Shown in pieces: positions 1-8,451 of a stretch of DNA of 64,000 nucleotides (the first letter of the stretch is position 1; every line of letters begins with the position of its first letter). The stretch is taken from positions 248,001 to 312,000 of the forward strand of contig NZ_MOAL01000003.1 of assembly GCF_003731765.1 (NCBI RefSeq), written 5' to 3'. The translations under genes were made by a program, and so were the position numbers. Source of the DNA: Pseudomonas chlororaphis (GTDB lineage Bacteria; Pseudomonadota; Gammaproteobacteria; Pseudomonadales; Pseudomonadaceae). The notes below the pieces were generated by a model. The model saw only the letters and a list, made by a program, of their open reading frames with translations. It searched no databases and had not been told where the DNA came from.

Positions 1-719
1 CCATACTCGGCGGCAGTAGCCGCGATTTTTCTCGCTTCACCCTCGAACAAACTCTTTCCATTTGAGAGTTTGTCCTTCTTTTTTTCTAAATTTTCAATCT
101 GTCGCAGTATGTCTTTTTTTCGTTCCCGAGCTCCGATGTTGTCAAGAGTATCGATACCTAGGCTGAGGTCAAGAACTTGAGGAAGGGCTACGCGATATCG
201 GTCTTTTTGCTGGTTGTCAAAATACACTTCGCTGTTTGTAATAGTGTTTTCCGATATGGTGTTCATTAGCATGAAATACCGGAATGACATCTGGGTACCC
301 TGCTTGAGACCACGGCCTCCCCAAAGCACAACGCTGCTATCTAATCCAAATTCTGCTTGAAGAATGGCTTTGATATCATCACTTTTTGCATTTGCCTCAG
401 GAACTACAGGAAGTGCACCGATGCCGGAGAAATAGAGTTGATCAGATACGGTTTGAGCAGTTGGACTTTTTCTGGCAATCACCAGCGTCTTATCGTTAAT
501 GTAGAACTTAAGACCATACCATGCGACGTTATCATTAATTACATCGTGAGGAAGTTTGTGTTCGCTAGACAGAAGGCAGTAGTCAATAATATGCAGAAGA
601 GAAGTTTTACCGCGACTGCTGCCGCCTGTCAGAACGTTGATCTTGCCGCGTTCAAAATCAACGTCGCGTATTTCTCCATATTTAGACCATAGGCGAATTT
701 TATCAATTCCAAATTTCAC
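1..719 (-). CDS. ABC-3C system ATPase (DUF3732-type), 3' end cut by window edge
   Basis: Reading from a GTG at 717-719, the minus strand is open for 239 codons to the window edge. The product begins VKFGIDKIRLWSKYGE and has a Walker A loop GGSSRGKTSL near residue 32-41, followed by a Lys/Glu-rich stretch (GARERKKDILRQIENLEKKK) that looks like the start of the SMC/Rad50-like coiled coil. This layout fits the DUF3732 ATPase of ABC-three-component systems. The GTG overlaps the TGA of the upstream gene (GTGA), so the two are translationally coupled. Walker B and signature motifs lie outside the window. The DNA is clearly AT-richer than the backbone, consistent with acquisition. Family assignment rests on motif and context, without a search. 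Confidence 0.8.
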   Translation of the reverse strand, partial: MKFGIDKIRLWSKYGEIRDVDFERGKINVLTGGSSRGKTSLLHIIDYCLLSSEHKLPHDVINDNVAWYGLKFYINDKTLVIARKSPTAQTVSDQLYFSGIGALPVVPEANAKSDDIKAILQAEFGLDSSVVLWGGRGLKQGTQMSFRYFMLMNTISENTITNSEVYFDNQQKDRYRVALPQVLDLSLGIDTLDNIGARERKKDILRQIENLEKKKDKLSNGKSLFEGEARKIAATAAEY

Positions 720-1174
720 AATTGCACCCGTAAATTTAGATATAGTTCTTCTTCGGAAGATTTGAGAAGGTGAGAAATTTCTTTAGAGGCGTTTGAGATA
801 AGTTCTGAGCGCTTTCCAAGGGCTGGGCTTGCCTCAAATATTTTAGTTTGTGAGATATTGCCGTCGTAAGATATTAGGCCCAATTCATGTAAGATCTGCA
901 GGCCGTTAATCGTATGGGTTAAACTGGCATGGTAACGTTGATTAAAATTGTGTACGAAGTCGGGCCTTACAGCAGACAGTGAGGAGATTTCCCGTGAGCG
1001 AGTATTACCGTTTGCTAAATATTTTATGGTTGGGGTGTGCATTACAAAAGGCATTATGAGTAATGCTTTAGAAAGACTAAGGCAATGGGAATGGTTAAGA
1101 GTCATGCCGATGGCCACCGCTGCGATGCCGGAGTTGTTGTACCCGCTCCAAGTCAGGATGCTTTTTTCGCTCAT
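716..1174 (-). CDS. ABC-3C system middle component
   Basis: A 152-residue protein starting MSEKSILTWSGY. The ATG at 1172-1174 lies 2 bp after the upstream stop and is preferred to an in-frame start at 1204 that would overlap the upstream gene. The sequence is soluble, with a helical region (FVHNFNQRYHASLTHTINGL) resembling a small winged-helix-like or adaptor protein and no catalytic motif. In ABC-3C systems a short middle component (MC) sits between the effector gene and the ATPase gene, exactly as here, and is thought to bridge them. The assignment is mainly by position: effector upstream, ATPase overlapping downstream. The MC subtype cannot be decided by eye. Confidence 0.7.
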   Translation of the reverse strand: MSEKSILTWSGYNNSGIAAVAIGMTLNHSHCLSLSKALLIMPFVMHTPTIKYLANGNTRSREISSLSAVRPDFVHNFNQRYHASLTHTINGLQILHELGLISYDGNISQTKIFEASPALGKRSELISNASKEISHLLKSSEEELYLNLRVQL

Positions 1175-1176
1175 GT

Positions 1177-2391
1177 TCAAAGTTTTTCCCAGTCCTGATG
1201 CCAACCAATTCGGCCAATGTCTGACAATTCATACAGTTCGCCATTGGAGTGTTCGGTGCTGAGTTCGTCTCCGCCGAGCTTGTATTTTTCCTGACGCATC
1301 ATATTAATAATTGTCTGCCCCTTAATTTTGATTTCATCAGGACCACAGCCTCGATATGCCATGCGGTGATTATTTTTCCATCTTAAATGAACGTCCCCAT
1401 GCATGGTCTGTATTTCATCATGTACAACCTCTCCATTCTGTTCCCACTGGTCTAGGCTGCGCGCGAGCCTTAGTTTGTGGGTTGAATATTCCGTTATAAT
1501 CTCAGATTCGTGATCATATATGTCATCAATCGCGATTAGTTGTTGAATGAACGGCTGGCTGAGAAGGTCTCCGGGGAGCGCAGGCTCAAATCTAAGGCTG
1601 GAAAGTTTATTGTCTCGTGCGTCCTGGAATATTTTCCAATACTTGGCGGTGAAGTCGTCGAAAAGTACGGAGAATGCTTTGCCATTTGATATGGCTATAT
1701 AATTGCTGTCTCGGATGTTTGAGTTGAGTCGGTCGTAAACTTCATCAACTTTTCCGGGTGGAATAAATTTTTCAGAAATTGTGGTTTTAATTTTCTGAAT
1801 TATCTCTGTCTCGGCAAGCTCAAAATGTATTTTCTTGAAGAATTCTTTTTTGACGGATGCAGAAAGGTCACTGACGGTGCTTATATAGCTCTTAATTGAA
1901 TCGTCTGATGTTGACGACTTGAGCTCTTCGATCCTATGTCGGATTTTTTCAAAATTTTCTGGCGTATGGTCTTCGAGGTATGAGACTAATAGACTTCCAA
2001 TCTTGTTTGAACTGCTTGTGCTTTTGTTGGTGACAAGATGAAATTCAGTTCTAGAAATGAAGTTTAGCTGGGCGACTTCGGTTGCCCGTCCATCATTCGG
2101 ATCAGAGATCACTTTTGCCCAGTTATGAAAGGTTTTCCAAAGATCGGCATCTAGTTCGGTGAGGGCGACAGGCCTTCCGTCAGCTTGCTTTTGAATCGTA
2201 TGCTTTAGTTGGAATAGCAGTTGTAGGTCATCATCAACATCTGTATGGACATCGTCTTTAATCTCTAGTCCGACAGACTGTCCTTTTTTTAGGTTTAATA
2301 CTTTGTAGAGGAAATAATAATACTGATAGTCGAACCCGGCGCTAGCACCCGGAGCGGCTGTTTTCTCCATAAATGTTTTTGATGTTGCCAT
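1177..2391 (-). CDS. ABC-3C system effector with probable N-terminal nuclease domain
   Basis: 404 residues, first gene of the three-gene ABC-3C operon. The N-terminus has GFDYQYYYFLYK (about residues 19-30), then GLEIKDDVHTDVDDDLQLLFQLKH (about 41-64). The spaced E/D and QxK residues resemble the Cap4/DUF4297-like branch of the PD-(D/E)xK endonucleases, and the rest would be the ABC-3C-specific C-terminal region. In this class the effector is thought to be released or activated by the ATPase when invading nucleic acid is sensed. The function is inferred from family and context. AT-rich codon use contrasts with the surrounding Pseudomonas genes. The ATG at 2389-2391 is the first good start. 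Confidence 0.72.
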   Translation of the reverse strand: MATSKTFMEKTAAPGASAGFDYQYYYFLYKVLNLKKGQSVGLEIKDDVHTDVDDDLQLLFQLKHTIQKQADGRPVALTELDADLWKTFHNWAKVISDPNDGRATEVAQLNFISRTEFHLVTNKSTSSSNKIGSLLVSYLEDHTPENFEKIRHRIEELKSSTSDDSIKSYISTVSDLSASVKKEFFKKIHFELAETEIIQKIKTTISEKFIPPGKVDEVYDRLNSNIRDSNYIAISNGKAFSVLFDDFTAKYWKIFQDARDNKLSSLRFEPALPGDLLSQPFIQQLIAIDDIYDHESEIITEYSTHKLRLARSLDQWEQNGEVVHDEIQTMHGDVHLRWKNNHRMAYRGCGPDEIKIKGQTIINMMRQEKYKLGGDELSTEHSNGELYELSDIGRIGWHQDWEKL

Positions 2392-2613
2392 TTATATATC
2401 TCAGCATGATCAATCGTCGTTCGGTCATAACTGACAATTACTGAGAATGTCATCCATGACTTGTTGATTGGTACATGAGGCCATGATTGCTTGAACCGCG
2501 CAACCATTTTGATATCACTTTATGTCAAACAGTGTCGCCAAAATGCTGTATATAAAACCAGTTATATTTGAGAGTTAAGAATCTGTGTATGCATCAAACT
2601 CGCCAGCATCAAG

Positions 2614-3233
2614 CTACCTCACCATCTCCGTAACTCGTTCAAACACGCTTAATAACCGCGACCATCCCACGTCATCCCGCCAAGAATGCTGAGTGTTATC
2701 AGGGATCAAGGCCCCTGCGACCTGTGAGGGTTGTCCACTAACGCGGGACTGGCGGCTCTTTACGACCGGGAGCTTGGGCATCTCATGATCTGGCCTCCTG
2801 AGCACTTCCGAGGAAGTGGGCGGGTGGAGGCTGCATTGGCTGACGAGACCAATGCCGCGAGATCCTGAGTCGGGTGAAGGCAGTGAAGCGATGACCGGGG
2901 CATGCCTGACTGTCAGTCAGGTGCAGTCCATCCGTGGGCTGCGGCACCATCATCTGCATCGCTGTTGCTGGTGACTTCGGTGTTTGTCACGCCGATTGTC
3001 ACGAGAGGGAATGCCGCAAAGCCTTGTACGAGTTGGGCTGCAGCAGTGGTAGGAGCGTCCGTCTCTTTCCGGGAGAAAGAGACGGGCGCAGGTTGGCGCA
3101 CGGGAATGGCCAAGCGGAAAGGTTGCTGCAGGGCAGCTATGAAAGGGGATAGGTTGCCGCAGTGGGCACACTGGTAAAAGTAGGCATCCATCACATCGCT
3201 GTGACCGTGCGAGCCGCCGGACGCTAATCGCAC
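2614..3233 (-). pseudogene. Island ORF apparently broken by one frameshift; function unknown
   Basis: Two minus-strand frames abut here. One runs from a GTG at 3233 to a TGA at 2913-2915 (106 codons, with DAYFYQCAHCGNLSPF early on). A second frame is open from just below that TGA to 2614 and ends in WSRLLSVFERVTEMVR. The first closes within a few bases of where the second opens, as expected if a small indel near 2915 split one gene of about 200 codons. A short inverted repeat (CCTGACTGTCAGTCAGG) sits at the junction. I do not recognise the product; the CxxC (QCAHCG) may bind metal. An alternative is that neither frame is coding. Confidence 0.33.
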
Positions 3234-3327
3234 TTTGGGAGAACCACCACGGTGTGGCGTAGCCTTAAAGGTTCTGGCTACCTGGGTTGCTGTCGACGAC
3301 AGCGCTTTGCCCGATCTTTTCTACGCC

Positions 3328-3417
3328 TGTGGATAATTCGGGTCAAGACTCCAATTTTCGGGAATTCTGCGGCTGTGGATGAAATTATCCACCGGTGGAA
3401 ATCTGTGGTTTTCCACA
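3328..3417. other. Cluster of DnaA-box-like words in the island
   Basis: Four near matches to TTATCCACA or its complement occur within 90 bp: TGTGGATAA at 3328-3336, TGTGGATGA at 3374-3382, TTATCCACC at 3385-3393 and TTTTCCACA at 3409-3417. The middle pair faces each other. Such clusters occur at replication origins and as regulatory DnaA sites. There is no adjacent initiator gene in the window, so an origin role is only a possibility. The gap 3234-3536 otherwise holds only the inverted repeat listed next. Confidence 0.4.
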
Positions 3418-3450
3418 GACAGTTGAGTGGGCTTTAGATTTTTTAAGTGA

Positions 3451-3495
3451 GGTCCATCCAAGCAGGGCGGCTTTGCAGCCCTGTTTGGATGGACC
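3451..3495. repeat. Long near-perfect inverted repeat downstream of the integrase
   Basis: Two 18-bp arms (3451-3468 beginning GGTCCATCCAAG and 3478-3495) enclose a 9-bp loop GGCTTTGCA. One position is a G-T wobble. No T-run follows on either strand, so it is not a standard intrinsic terminator, although it lies 41 bp past the integrase stop. It could be a transcript-end hairpin, a recombination or excision-factor site, or a mobile-element remnant. Confidence 0.7.
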
Positions 3496-3536
3496 CGCGT
3501 GGACAAGCGGATCACTGAGATATGTAGACCGAGCGC

Positions 3537-4859
3537 TTACTCAGTTGCGCCACGTTTTGCTTTTAGGCGAGTGACGTTCGCTCCTGTCTGGTTCGCGAAT
3601 TCGTGTGGTGTGACATGCTCCTGCCGGTTGGCCTCCAGATACCGGCTCCACCAGTTCATGATCAGTCTGCGCTCCTCGATGAACTCGGCCTTGTGGATGT
3701 AAGCGGCGCGGACGTTGTTGCGCTCCTTGTGGCTCATCTGCCGTTCAATGGCTGTCTCCGACCACAATCCTGACTCGATCAGTGCGCTGCAGGCCATCGA
3801 ACGAAATCCATGCCCGCAGATATCGGTTTTGGTGTCGTATCCCATCGTCCGAAGCGCGTTGTTCACGGTATTTTCGGACATGGGCTTCCAGGGTTTGGCA
3901 TCCCCTGCGAAGACCAATGCGAATTTGCCTGTGAGTGCATGGATTTTTTCGAGTAGCGCCACTGCTTGCGGCGATAAGGGTACTAAATGGATATCCCCTG
4001 CCATCTTCGTACCCCTTGTGGAAAAGGGTACTCCCTCCAGCGCTGGCCGAGTGTCCGGTATCTCCCAGGTGCCGCGCTTGAGGTCGAACTCGCTCCAGCG
4101 TGCGAAACGCAGCTCGCTGGACCTTACAAACACATGCAGCGACAGCATCACCGTCAGACGGGTAAGTGCCCGGCCTTTATAGGTGTCGATCCGCTCCTGC
4201 AGTTCCGGCAGTCGCGATAAGGGTAGAGCGGGGCGATGTACCACCCGCGGGGCTTTGATCGAGCCTTCGAGATCGTAAGCAGGGTTTATGGTGATAAGCC
4301 GGAGGCGCTTTGCCTCGCGCATGATGCTCTGCAGGTAGTTTTGTACCCTTAAAGCAACGTCGATCGTTCCGCGCTTCTTGATCGCTTCCAAGGGCTGCAC
4401 AAGGTCATGGGTGTCGAGATCAACAATGGCGCGTGCGCCGATCAGCGGGAATACATGGGTTTTGAGGCGGCTCATCACGGTCTTGGAGTGGCCTGGTGCC
4501 CACTTGGCCGACACTTCCGTGTGCCAGTCCAGCGCAACGTTTTCAAAGGTTCTGCCTTTGATCACGGCTTCCGCCTTGGCTTGGTGCTTGGTCTCTACGG
4601 GATCAATGCCATCCGCCAGCATTCGCTTTACCTCCAAGCGCTTGCGGCGCGCATCGGCGAGGCCAATGACGGGGTAGTTGCCGAACGAGGTCAGTCCTTC
4701 CCGTCCGTCAGGTTTGACGTAACGGAGCCGCCAGCCTTTGCGGCCATTGGGTTGGACTAGGAGATAGAGGCCATCGCCGTCGAAAAGCTTGTAGGCGCGG
4801 TCTGTAGGTTTTGCCAAGCGGCAAGCTGCGTCGGAGAGCGGAGCTGTGGTGCGCGACAT
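3537..4859 (-). CDS. P4-type tyrosine integrase
   Basis: 440 residues, the usual length for P4-like integrases. The N-terminal arm-binding/DUF4102-like part (about 1-95, YKLFDGDGLYLLVQPNG, then ARRKRLEVKRMLADGIDP) is followed by a SAM-like core-binding part (about 105-190) and the catalytic domain. Visible catalytic residues are Arg246 in VRSSEL, His350 and Arg353 in HGFR, His377 in QMSHKE and nucleophile Tyr387 in RAAYIH. The gene starts 172 bp from the 3' end of tRNA-Thr and points away from it, the normal geometry for integrases that use a tRNA 3' end as attachment site. The set appears complete, so the enzyme may be active. It presumably mobilises the island carrying the ABC-3C genes. Confidence 0.95.
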   Translation of the reverse strand: MSRTTAPLSDAACRLAKPTDRAYKLFDGDGLYLLVQPNGRKGWRLRYVKPDGREGLTSFGNYPVIGLADARRKRLEVKRMLADGIDPVETKHQAKAEAVIKGRTFENVALDWHTEVSAKWAPGHSKTVMSRLKTHVFPLIGARAIVDLDTHDLVQPLEAIKKRGTIDVALRVQNYLQSIMREAKRLRLITINPAYDLEGSIKAPRVVHRPALPLSRLPELQERIDTYKGRALTRLTVMLSLHVFVRSSELRFARWSEFDLKRGTWEIPDTRPALEGVPFSTRGTKMAGDIHLVPLSPQAVALLEKIHALTGKFALVFAGDAKPWKPMSENTVNNALRTMGYDTKTDICGHGFRSMACSALIESGLWSETAIERQMSHKERNNVRAAYIHKAEFIEERRLIMNWWSRYLEANRQEHVTPHEFANQTGANVTRLKAKRGATE

Positions 4860-4961
4860 AAGGGTACTCCCTTTTATCGAAGTGACCTGTATCCCAAACT
4901 CTACCCTTAAAACGGTTGGAATCCACCAGTTTCTGACGGAAACCGATGGAACCCCAAAACG

Positions 4962-4989
4962 AAAAAACCCGCCATAAGGCGGGTTTTTC
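4962..4989 (-). terminator. Terminator downstream of tRNA-Thr
   Basis: An 11-bp stem AAAAACCCGCC / GGCGGGTTTTT with loop ATAA (4963-4988), with A- and T-rich sides so it can stop transcription from either direction. It lies between the tRNA-Thr 3' end and the integrase start and probably ends the tRNA transcript. Confidence 0.8.
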
Positions 4990-5031
4990 GGGGGTTCCAG
5001 AGATTTTGAAAGCCTTCTCTGGAACCTTGTA

Positions 5032-5107
<76 letters not shown>

Positions 5108-5121
5108 GTGTTAGGGCGACG

Positions 5122-5149
5122 ATTATAGCGATTGGCGGGCGTCTGTAAA
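5122..5149 (-). promoter_or_regulatory. Sigma-70 promoter of tRNA-Thr
   Basis: On the minus strand -35 TTTACA (5144-5149) and -10 TATAAT (5122-5127) are 16 bp apart, about 15 bp upstream of the mature tRNA 5' end. Confidence 0.75.
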
Positions 5150-5248
5150 CCCCTGAAAACTGACTATTTTTGCATGGGCCTTTGGCGTGTCGCAGGCACC
5201 CTTTGTGAGGACGCCCGTGGCGCCGTTGGCGGACGCCTGTGCGGTGGC

Positions 5249-5333
5249 TGTAGAGGCTGGCTTGCCAGCGATGACGTCCTCAAGGTTTATGCCTGATTTG
5301 AGGGGCGTTTCGTTGGCAAGCCGGTTTCTACAG
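5249..5333. repeat. Inverted pair of Pseudomonas REP sequences
   Basis: TGTAGAGGCTGGCTTGCCAG on the left and GTTGGCAAGCCGGTTTCTAC on the right form a head-to-head REP pair after the fdsD stop. It may stabilise the 3' end of the fds mRNA. Nothing else is seen in the gap 5150-5350. Confidence 0.8.
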
Positions 5334-5350
5334 GAAGCTTCAATCGGCGG

Positions 5351-5572
5351 TCATGCCTCCCAGCCTGCGCCTTTGACTGCGTTTTGCACCAGGGGGTGCA
5401 GGTCTGCGCCTTGCTGCTCGGTTTGCCAGGCCAGGAGTTCCTTGCGCATGCCTGGGGTCCAGAACATTTGCAGGTGGTTGCGCACGCTGAGCATGGCTTG
5501 GTCCTGGTCGGGTTCGTTGGCGAAGTAGGAGGCGATCTGGTTGGCCATTTTGATCAGGTTGGCGGTGCTCAT
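5351..5572 (-). CDS. fdsD: NAD-dependent formate dehydrogenase, delta subunit
   Basis: 73 residues beginning MSTANLIKMANQIASYFANE; the ATG at 5570-5572 overlaps the end of fdsA by 4 bp (ATGA). The conserved pattern of the FdsD family is visible: MANQIA near the start, a basic NHLQMFWTPGMRKEL segment and a short acidic/aromatic tail. FdsD is needed for assembly or stability of soluble NAD-linked molybdenum formate dehydrogenases and carries no cofactor. It is the last gene of the fdsGBAD operon and is followed by a REP pair. A longer reading frame upstream in the same phase is only a shadow of fdsA. Confidence 0.9.
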   Translation of the reverse strand: MSTANLIKMANQIASYFANEPDQDQAMLSVRNHLQMFWTPGMRKELLAWQTEQQGADLHPLVQNAVKGAGWEA

Positions 5573-8451
5573 CGGCGTACCTCGGCTTTGGCGCTGCGGG
5601 CCTGGCGCCGCTGGTCGAGCAGGCGCTGTTGTTCTTCGCTGAAGGCCTGGAAGCGTTTCTGCCATTCGGAAGGGTGGTAGACGCGGCTGACTTCCACGGC
5701 CGTGACTTTGTATTCCGGGCAGTTGGTGGCCCAGTCGGAGTTGTCGGTGGTGATCACGTTGGCCCCCGATTCGGGGAAGTGGAAGGTGGTGTAGACCACG
5801 CCCGGGGCCACGCGCTCGGTGACCCGTGCGCGGAGGACGGTTTGCCCGGCGCGGCTGCCGATGCCGACCCAGTCGCCTTCGTTGATGCCACGGCTTTCGG
5901 CGTCGCTGGGGTGGATTTCCAGGCGGTCTTCGTCGTGCCAGGCCACGTTGTCGGTGCGTCGGGTCTGGGCGCCGACGTTGTACTGGCTGAGGATGCGCCC
6001 GGTGGTCAGGAGCAACGGGTAGCGCCCGTTGATTTTCTCTTCGGTGGGCACGTAGCCGGTGAGCATGAAGCGGCCTTTGCCGCGCACAAAGGTGTCGATG
6101 TGCATGGTCGGCGTGCCGTCCGGTGCCGCTTCGTTGCACGGCCATTGCAGGCTGCCGTGGCGTTCCAGGCTGGCGTAGCTGACGCCGGTGAAGGTCGGGG
6201 TCAGGCGGGCGATTTCATCCATGATCTCCGAGGGGTGGTTGTAGTGCATCGGGTAGCCCAGCGCTGCGGCCAGGGCCAGGGTGCCTTCCCAGTCGGCCTT
6301 GCCGCCCAGGGGTTCCATGACCTTGCGTACCCGGGAGATGCGCCGCTCGGCGTTGGTGAAGGTGCCGTCCTTTTCCAGGAACGAGGCGCCCGGCAGGAAC
6401 ACGTGGGCGAACTTGGCGGTTTCGTTGAGGAAGATGTCCTGCACCACCACGCATTCCATGGCCGACAGCGCGGCCGTCACGTGCTGGGTGTTGGGGTCGC
6501 TCTGGGCGATGTCCTCGCCCTGGCAGTACAGGCCCTTGAAGCTGCCGCCCAGGGCCGCCTCGAACATGTTGGGAATACGCAGGCCGGGTTCGGGTTGCAG
6601 GCTGACGTTCCACGCCTGTTCGAATTGGTTGCGCACTGCCTGGTTGGAGATGTGCCGGTAACCGGGCAGTTCATGGGGGAAGGAGCCCATGTCGCACGAA
6701 CCCTGGACGTTGTTCTGCCCGCGCAGCGGGTTCACCCCGACGCCTTCACGGCCGATGTTGCCGGTGGCCATGGCCAGGTTGGCGATGCCCATCACGGCGG
6801 TGCTGCCCTGGCTGTGTTCGGTGATGCCCAGGCCGTAGTAGATGGCGGCGTTACCACCGCTGGCATACAGCCGGGCGGCGGCGCGGATGTCGGCGGCGGG
6901 CACGCCGCAGATCAGGCCGAGGACTTCAGGCGAGTGCTCGGCACGGCTGACGAACTCGCTCCAGCGGGCGAAATCCGCACCTTCGCAACGGGCGTCGATA
7001 AAGTCCTGTTTCAGCAGGCCTTCAGTGACGATCACATGGGCCAGGGCGTTGAGCATGGCGACGTTGGTGCCCGGGCGCAGGGCCAGGTGCAGTTCGGCGC
7101 GGGCATGCACCGAGTCCACCAGGTCGATGCGCCGGGGGTCGATGACGATCAGCCGTGCGCCCTGGCGCAGGCGGCGTTTGAGTTGGGAAGCGAACACCGG
7201 GTGGGCGTCGCTGGGGTTGGCGCCCATCACCAGGATCACGTCGGCCTGCATCACCGAGTCGAAGCTCTGGGTGCCGGCGGATTCCCCCAGGGTTTGTTTC
7301 AGGCCATAGCCGGTGGGCGAGTGGCAGACCCTGGCACAGGTGTCGACGTTGTTGTTGCCGAAGGCGGCGCGCACCAGCTTCTGCACCAGGTAGGTTTCTT
7401 CGTTGGTGCAGCGGCTGGAGGTGATGCCGCCGATCGAGTCGCGGCCGTATTTGAACTGGATGCGCCGCATCTCGCTGGCGGCGTAGCTGACGGCTTCATC
7501 CCAGCTGACCTCCTGCCAAGGGTCGCTGATGTGCTTGCGGATCATCGGTTTGGTGATGCGGTCCGGGTGGGTGGCGTAGCCCCAGGCAAAGCGCCCTTTG
7601 ACACAGGAGTGACCATGGTTGGCCTGGCCGTTTTTGTCCGGGACCATGCGCACCAGTTGCTCGCCCTTCATCTCGGCGCGGAACGAGCAGCCCACGCCGC
7701 AATAGGCGCAGGTGGTGATCACGCTGCGCTCGGGCTGGCCCAGTTCCACCACGCTTTTTTCCATCAGGGTGGCGGTGGGGCAGGCTTGCACGCAGGCGCC
7801 GCAGGACACGCATTCGGAGTCGAGGAAGTTGTCGCCGCCGGCCGCCGCCACTCGGGACTCGAAGCCCCGGCCGGTGATGGTCAGGGCGAAGGTGCCCTGG
7901 GTTTCTTCGCAGGCACGCACGCAGCGGTTGCAGACGATGCACTTGCTGGGGTCGTAGTCGAAGTAAGGGTTGGAGGTGTCTTTCTGCTCTTGCAGGTGGT
8001 TGGCACCGTCATAGCCGTAGCGCACTTCCCGCAGGCCGACCTGGCCGGCCACGGTTTGCAGTTCGCAGTTGCCGTTGGCCGAACAGGTCAGGCAGTCCAG
8101 CGGGTGGTCGGAGATGTACAACTCCATCACGTTGCGGCGCAGGGTCGCCAGCTTCGGCGTCTGGGTGTGCACGTTCATGCCCTGGCTGACCGGGGTGGTG
8201 CAGGAGGCCGGGTAGCCCCGCATGCCGTCGATTTCCACCAGGCACATGCGGCACGAGCCGAACGCTTCCAGGCTGTCGGTGGCGCAGAGTTTGGGAATCG
8301 TCGTGCCCATCAACGCCGCGGCGCGCATCACCGAGGTGCCTTCGGGCACGCTGATGCTGCGGCCGTCGATGTTCAGGGTGATCTGCACCTGGCTGTCGCG
8401 GGCGGGCGTGCCCAGGTCGATGTCTGTTGCAGGGTCGAAAAGAGTGATCAT
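5569..8451 (-). CDS. fdsA: NAD-dependent formate dehydrogenase, alpha (molybdenum) subunit
   Basis: 960 residues; oxidises formate to CO2 at a molybdenum bis-pterin centre and passes electrons to FdsB/FdsG. In order: plant-type [2Fe-2S] domain (Cys56, 67, 70, 84), NuoG-like His-Cys cluster (His116, Cys120, 123, 129), two ferredoxin-like [4Fe-4S] sets (Cys171-181 and 214-224), the CAYCGVGC [4Fe-4S] of the catalytic domain (Cys248, 251, 255, 283) and the molybdenum region with VCHSPTG, where Cys376 is the likely metal ligand in place of selenocysteine. The C-terminal pterin-binding domain ends the protein. It overlaps fdsB and fdsD by 4 bp each. No fdhD sulfurtransferase gene is in the operon, so that factor must be elsewhere. 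Confidence 0.96.
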   Translation of the reverse strand: MITLFDPATDIDLGTPARDSQVQITLNIDGRSISVPEGTSVMRAAALMGTTIPKLCATDSLEAFGSCRMCLVEIDGMRGYPASCTTPVSQGMNVHTQTPKLATLRRNVMELYISDHPLDCLTCSANGNCELQTVAGQVGLREVRYGYDGANHLQEQKDTSNPYFDYDPSKCIVCNRCVRACEETQGTFALTITGRGFESRVAAAGGDNFLDSECVSCGACVQACPTATLMEKSVVELGQPERSVITTCAYCGVGCSFRAEMKGEQLVRMVPDKNGQANHGHSCVKGRFAWGYATHPDRITKPMIRKHISDPWQEVSWDEAVSYAASEMRRIQFKYGRDSIGGITSSRCTNEETYLVQKLVRAAFGNNNVDTCARVCHSPTGYGLKQTLGESAGTQSFDSVMQADVILVMGANPSDAHPVFASQLKRRLRQGARLIVIDPRRIDLVDSVHARAELHLALRPGTNVAMLNALAHVIVTEGLLKQDFIDARCEGADFARWSEFVSRAEHSPEVLGLICGVPAADIRAAARLYASGGNAAIYYGLGITEHSQGSTAVMGIANLAMATGNIGREGVGVNPLRGQNNVQGSCDMGSFPHELPGYRHISNQAVRNQFEQAWNVSLQPEPGLRIPNMFEAALGGSFKGLYCQGEDIAQSDPNTQHVTAALSAMECVVVQDIFLNETAKFAHVFLPGASFLEKDGTFTNAERRISRVRKVMEPLGGKADWEGTLALAAALGYPMHYNHPSEIMDEIARLTPTFTGVSYASLERHGSLQWPCNEAAPDGTPTMHIDTFVRGKGRFMLTGYVPTEEKINGRYPLLLTTGRILSQYNVGAQTRRTDNVAWHDEDRLEIHPSDAESRGINEGDWVGIGSRAGQTVLRARVTERVAPGVVYTTFHFPESGANVITTDNSDWATNCPEYKVTAVEVSRVYHPSEWQKRFQAFSEEQQRLLDQRRQARSAKAEVRR

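Noticed and set aside
3451..3495. Intrinsic terminator of the integrase gene
   Set aside because: The stem is strong, but the minus strand reads into TCACTTAAAAAATC and has no T-run.
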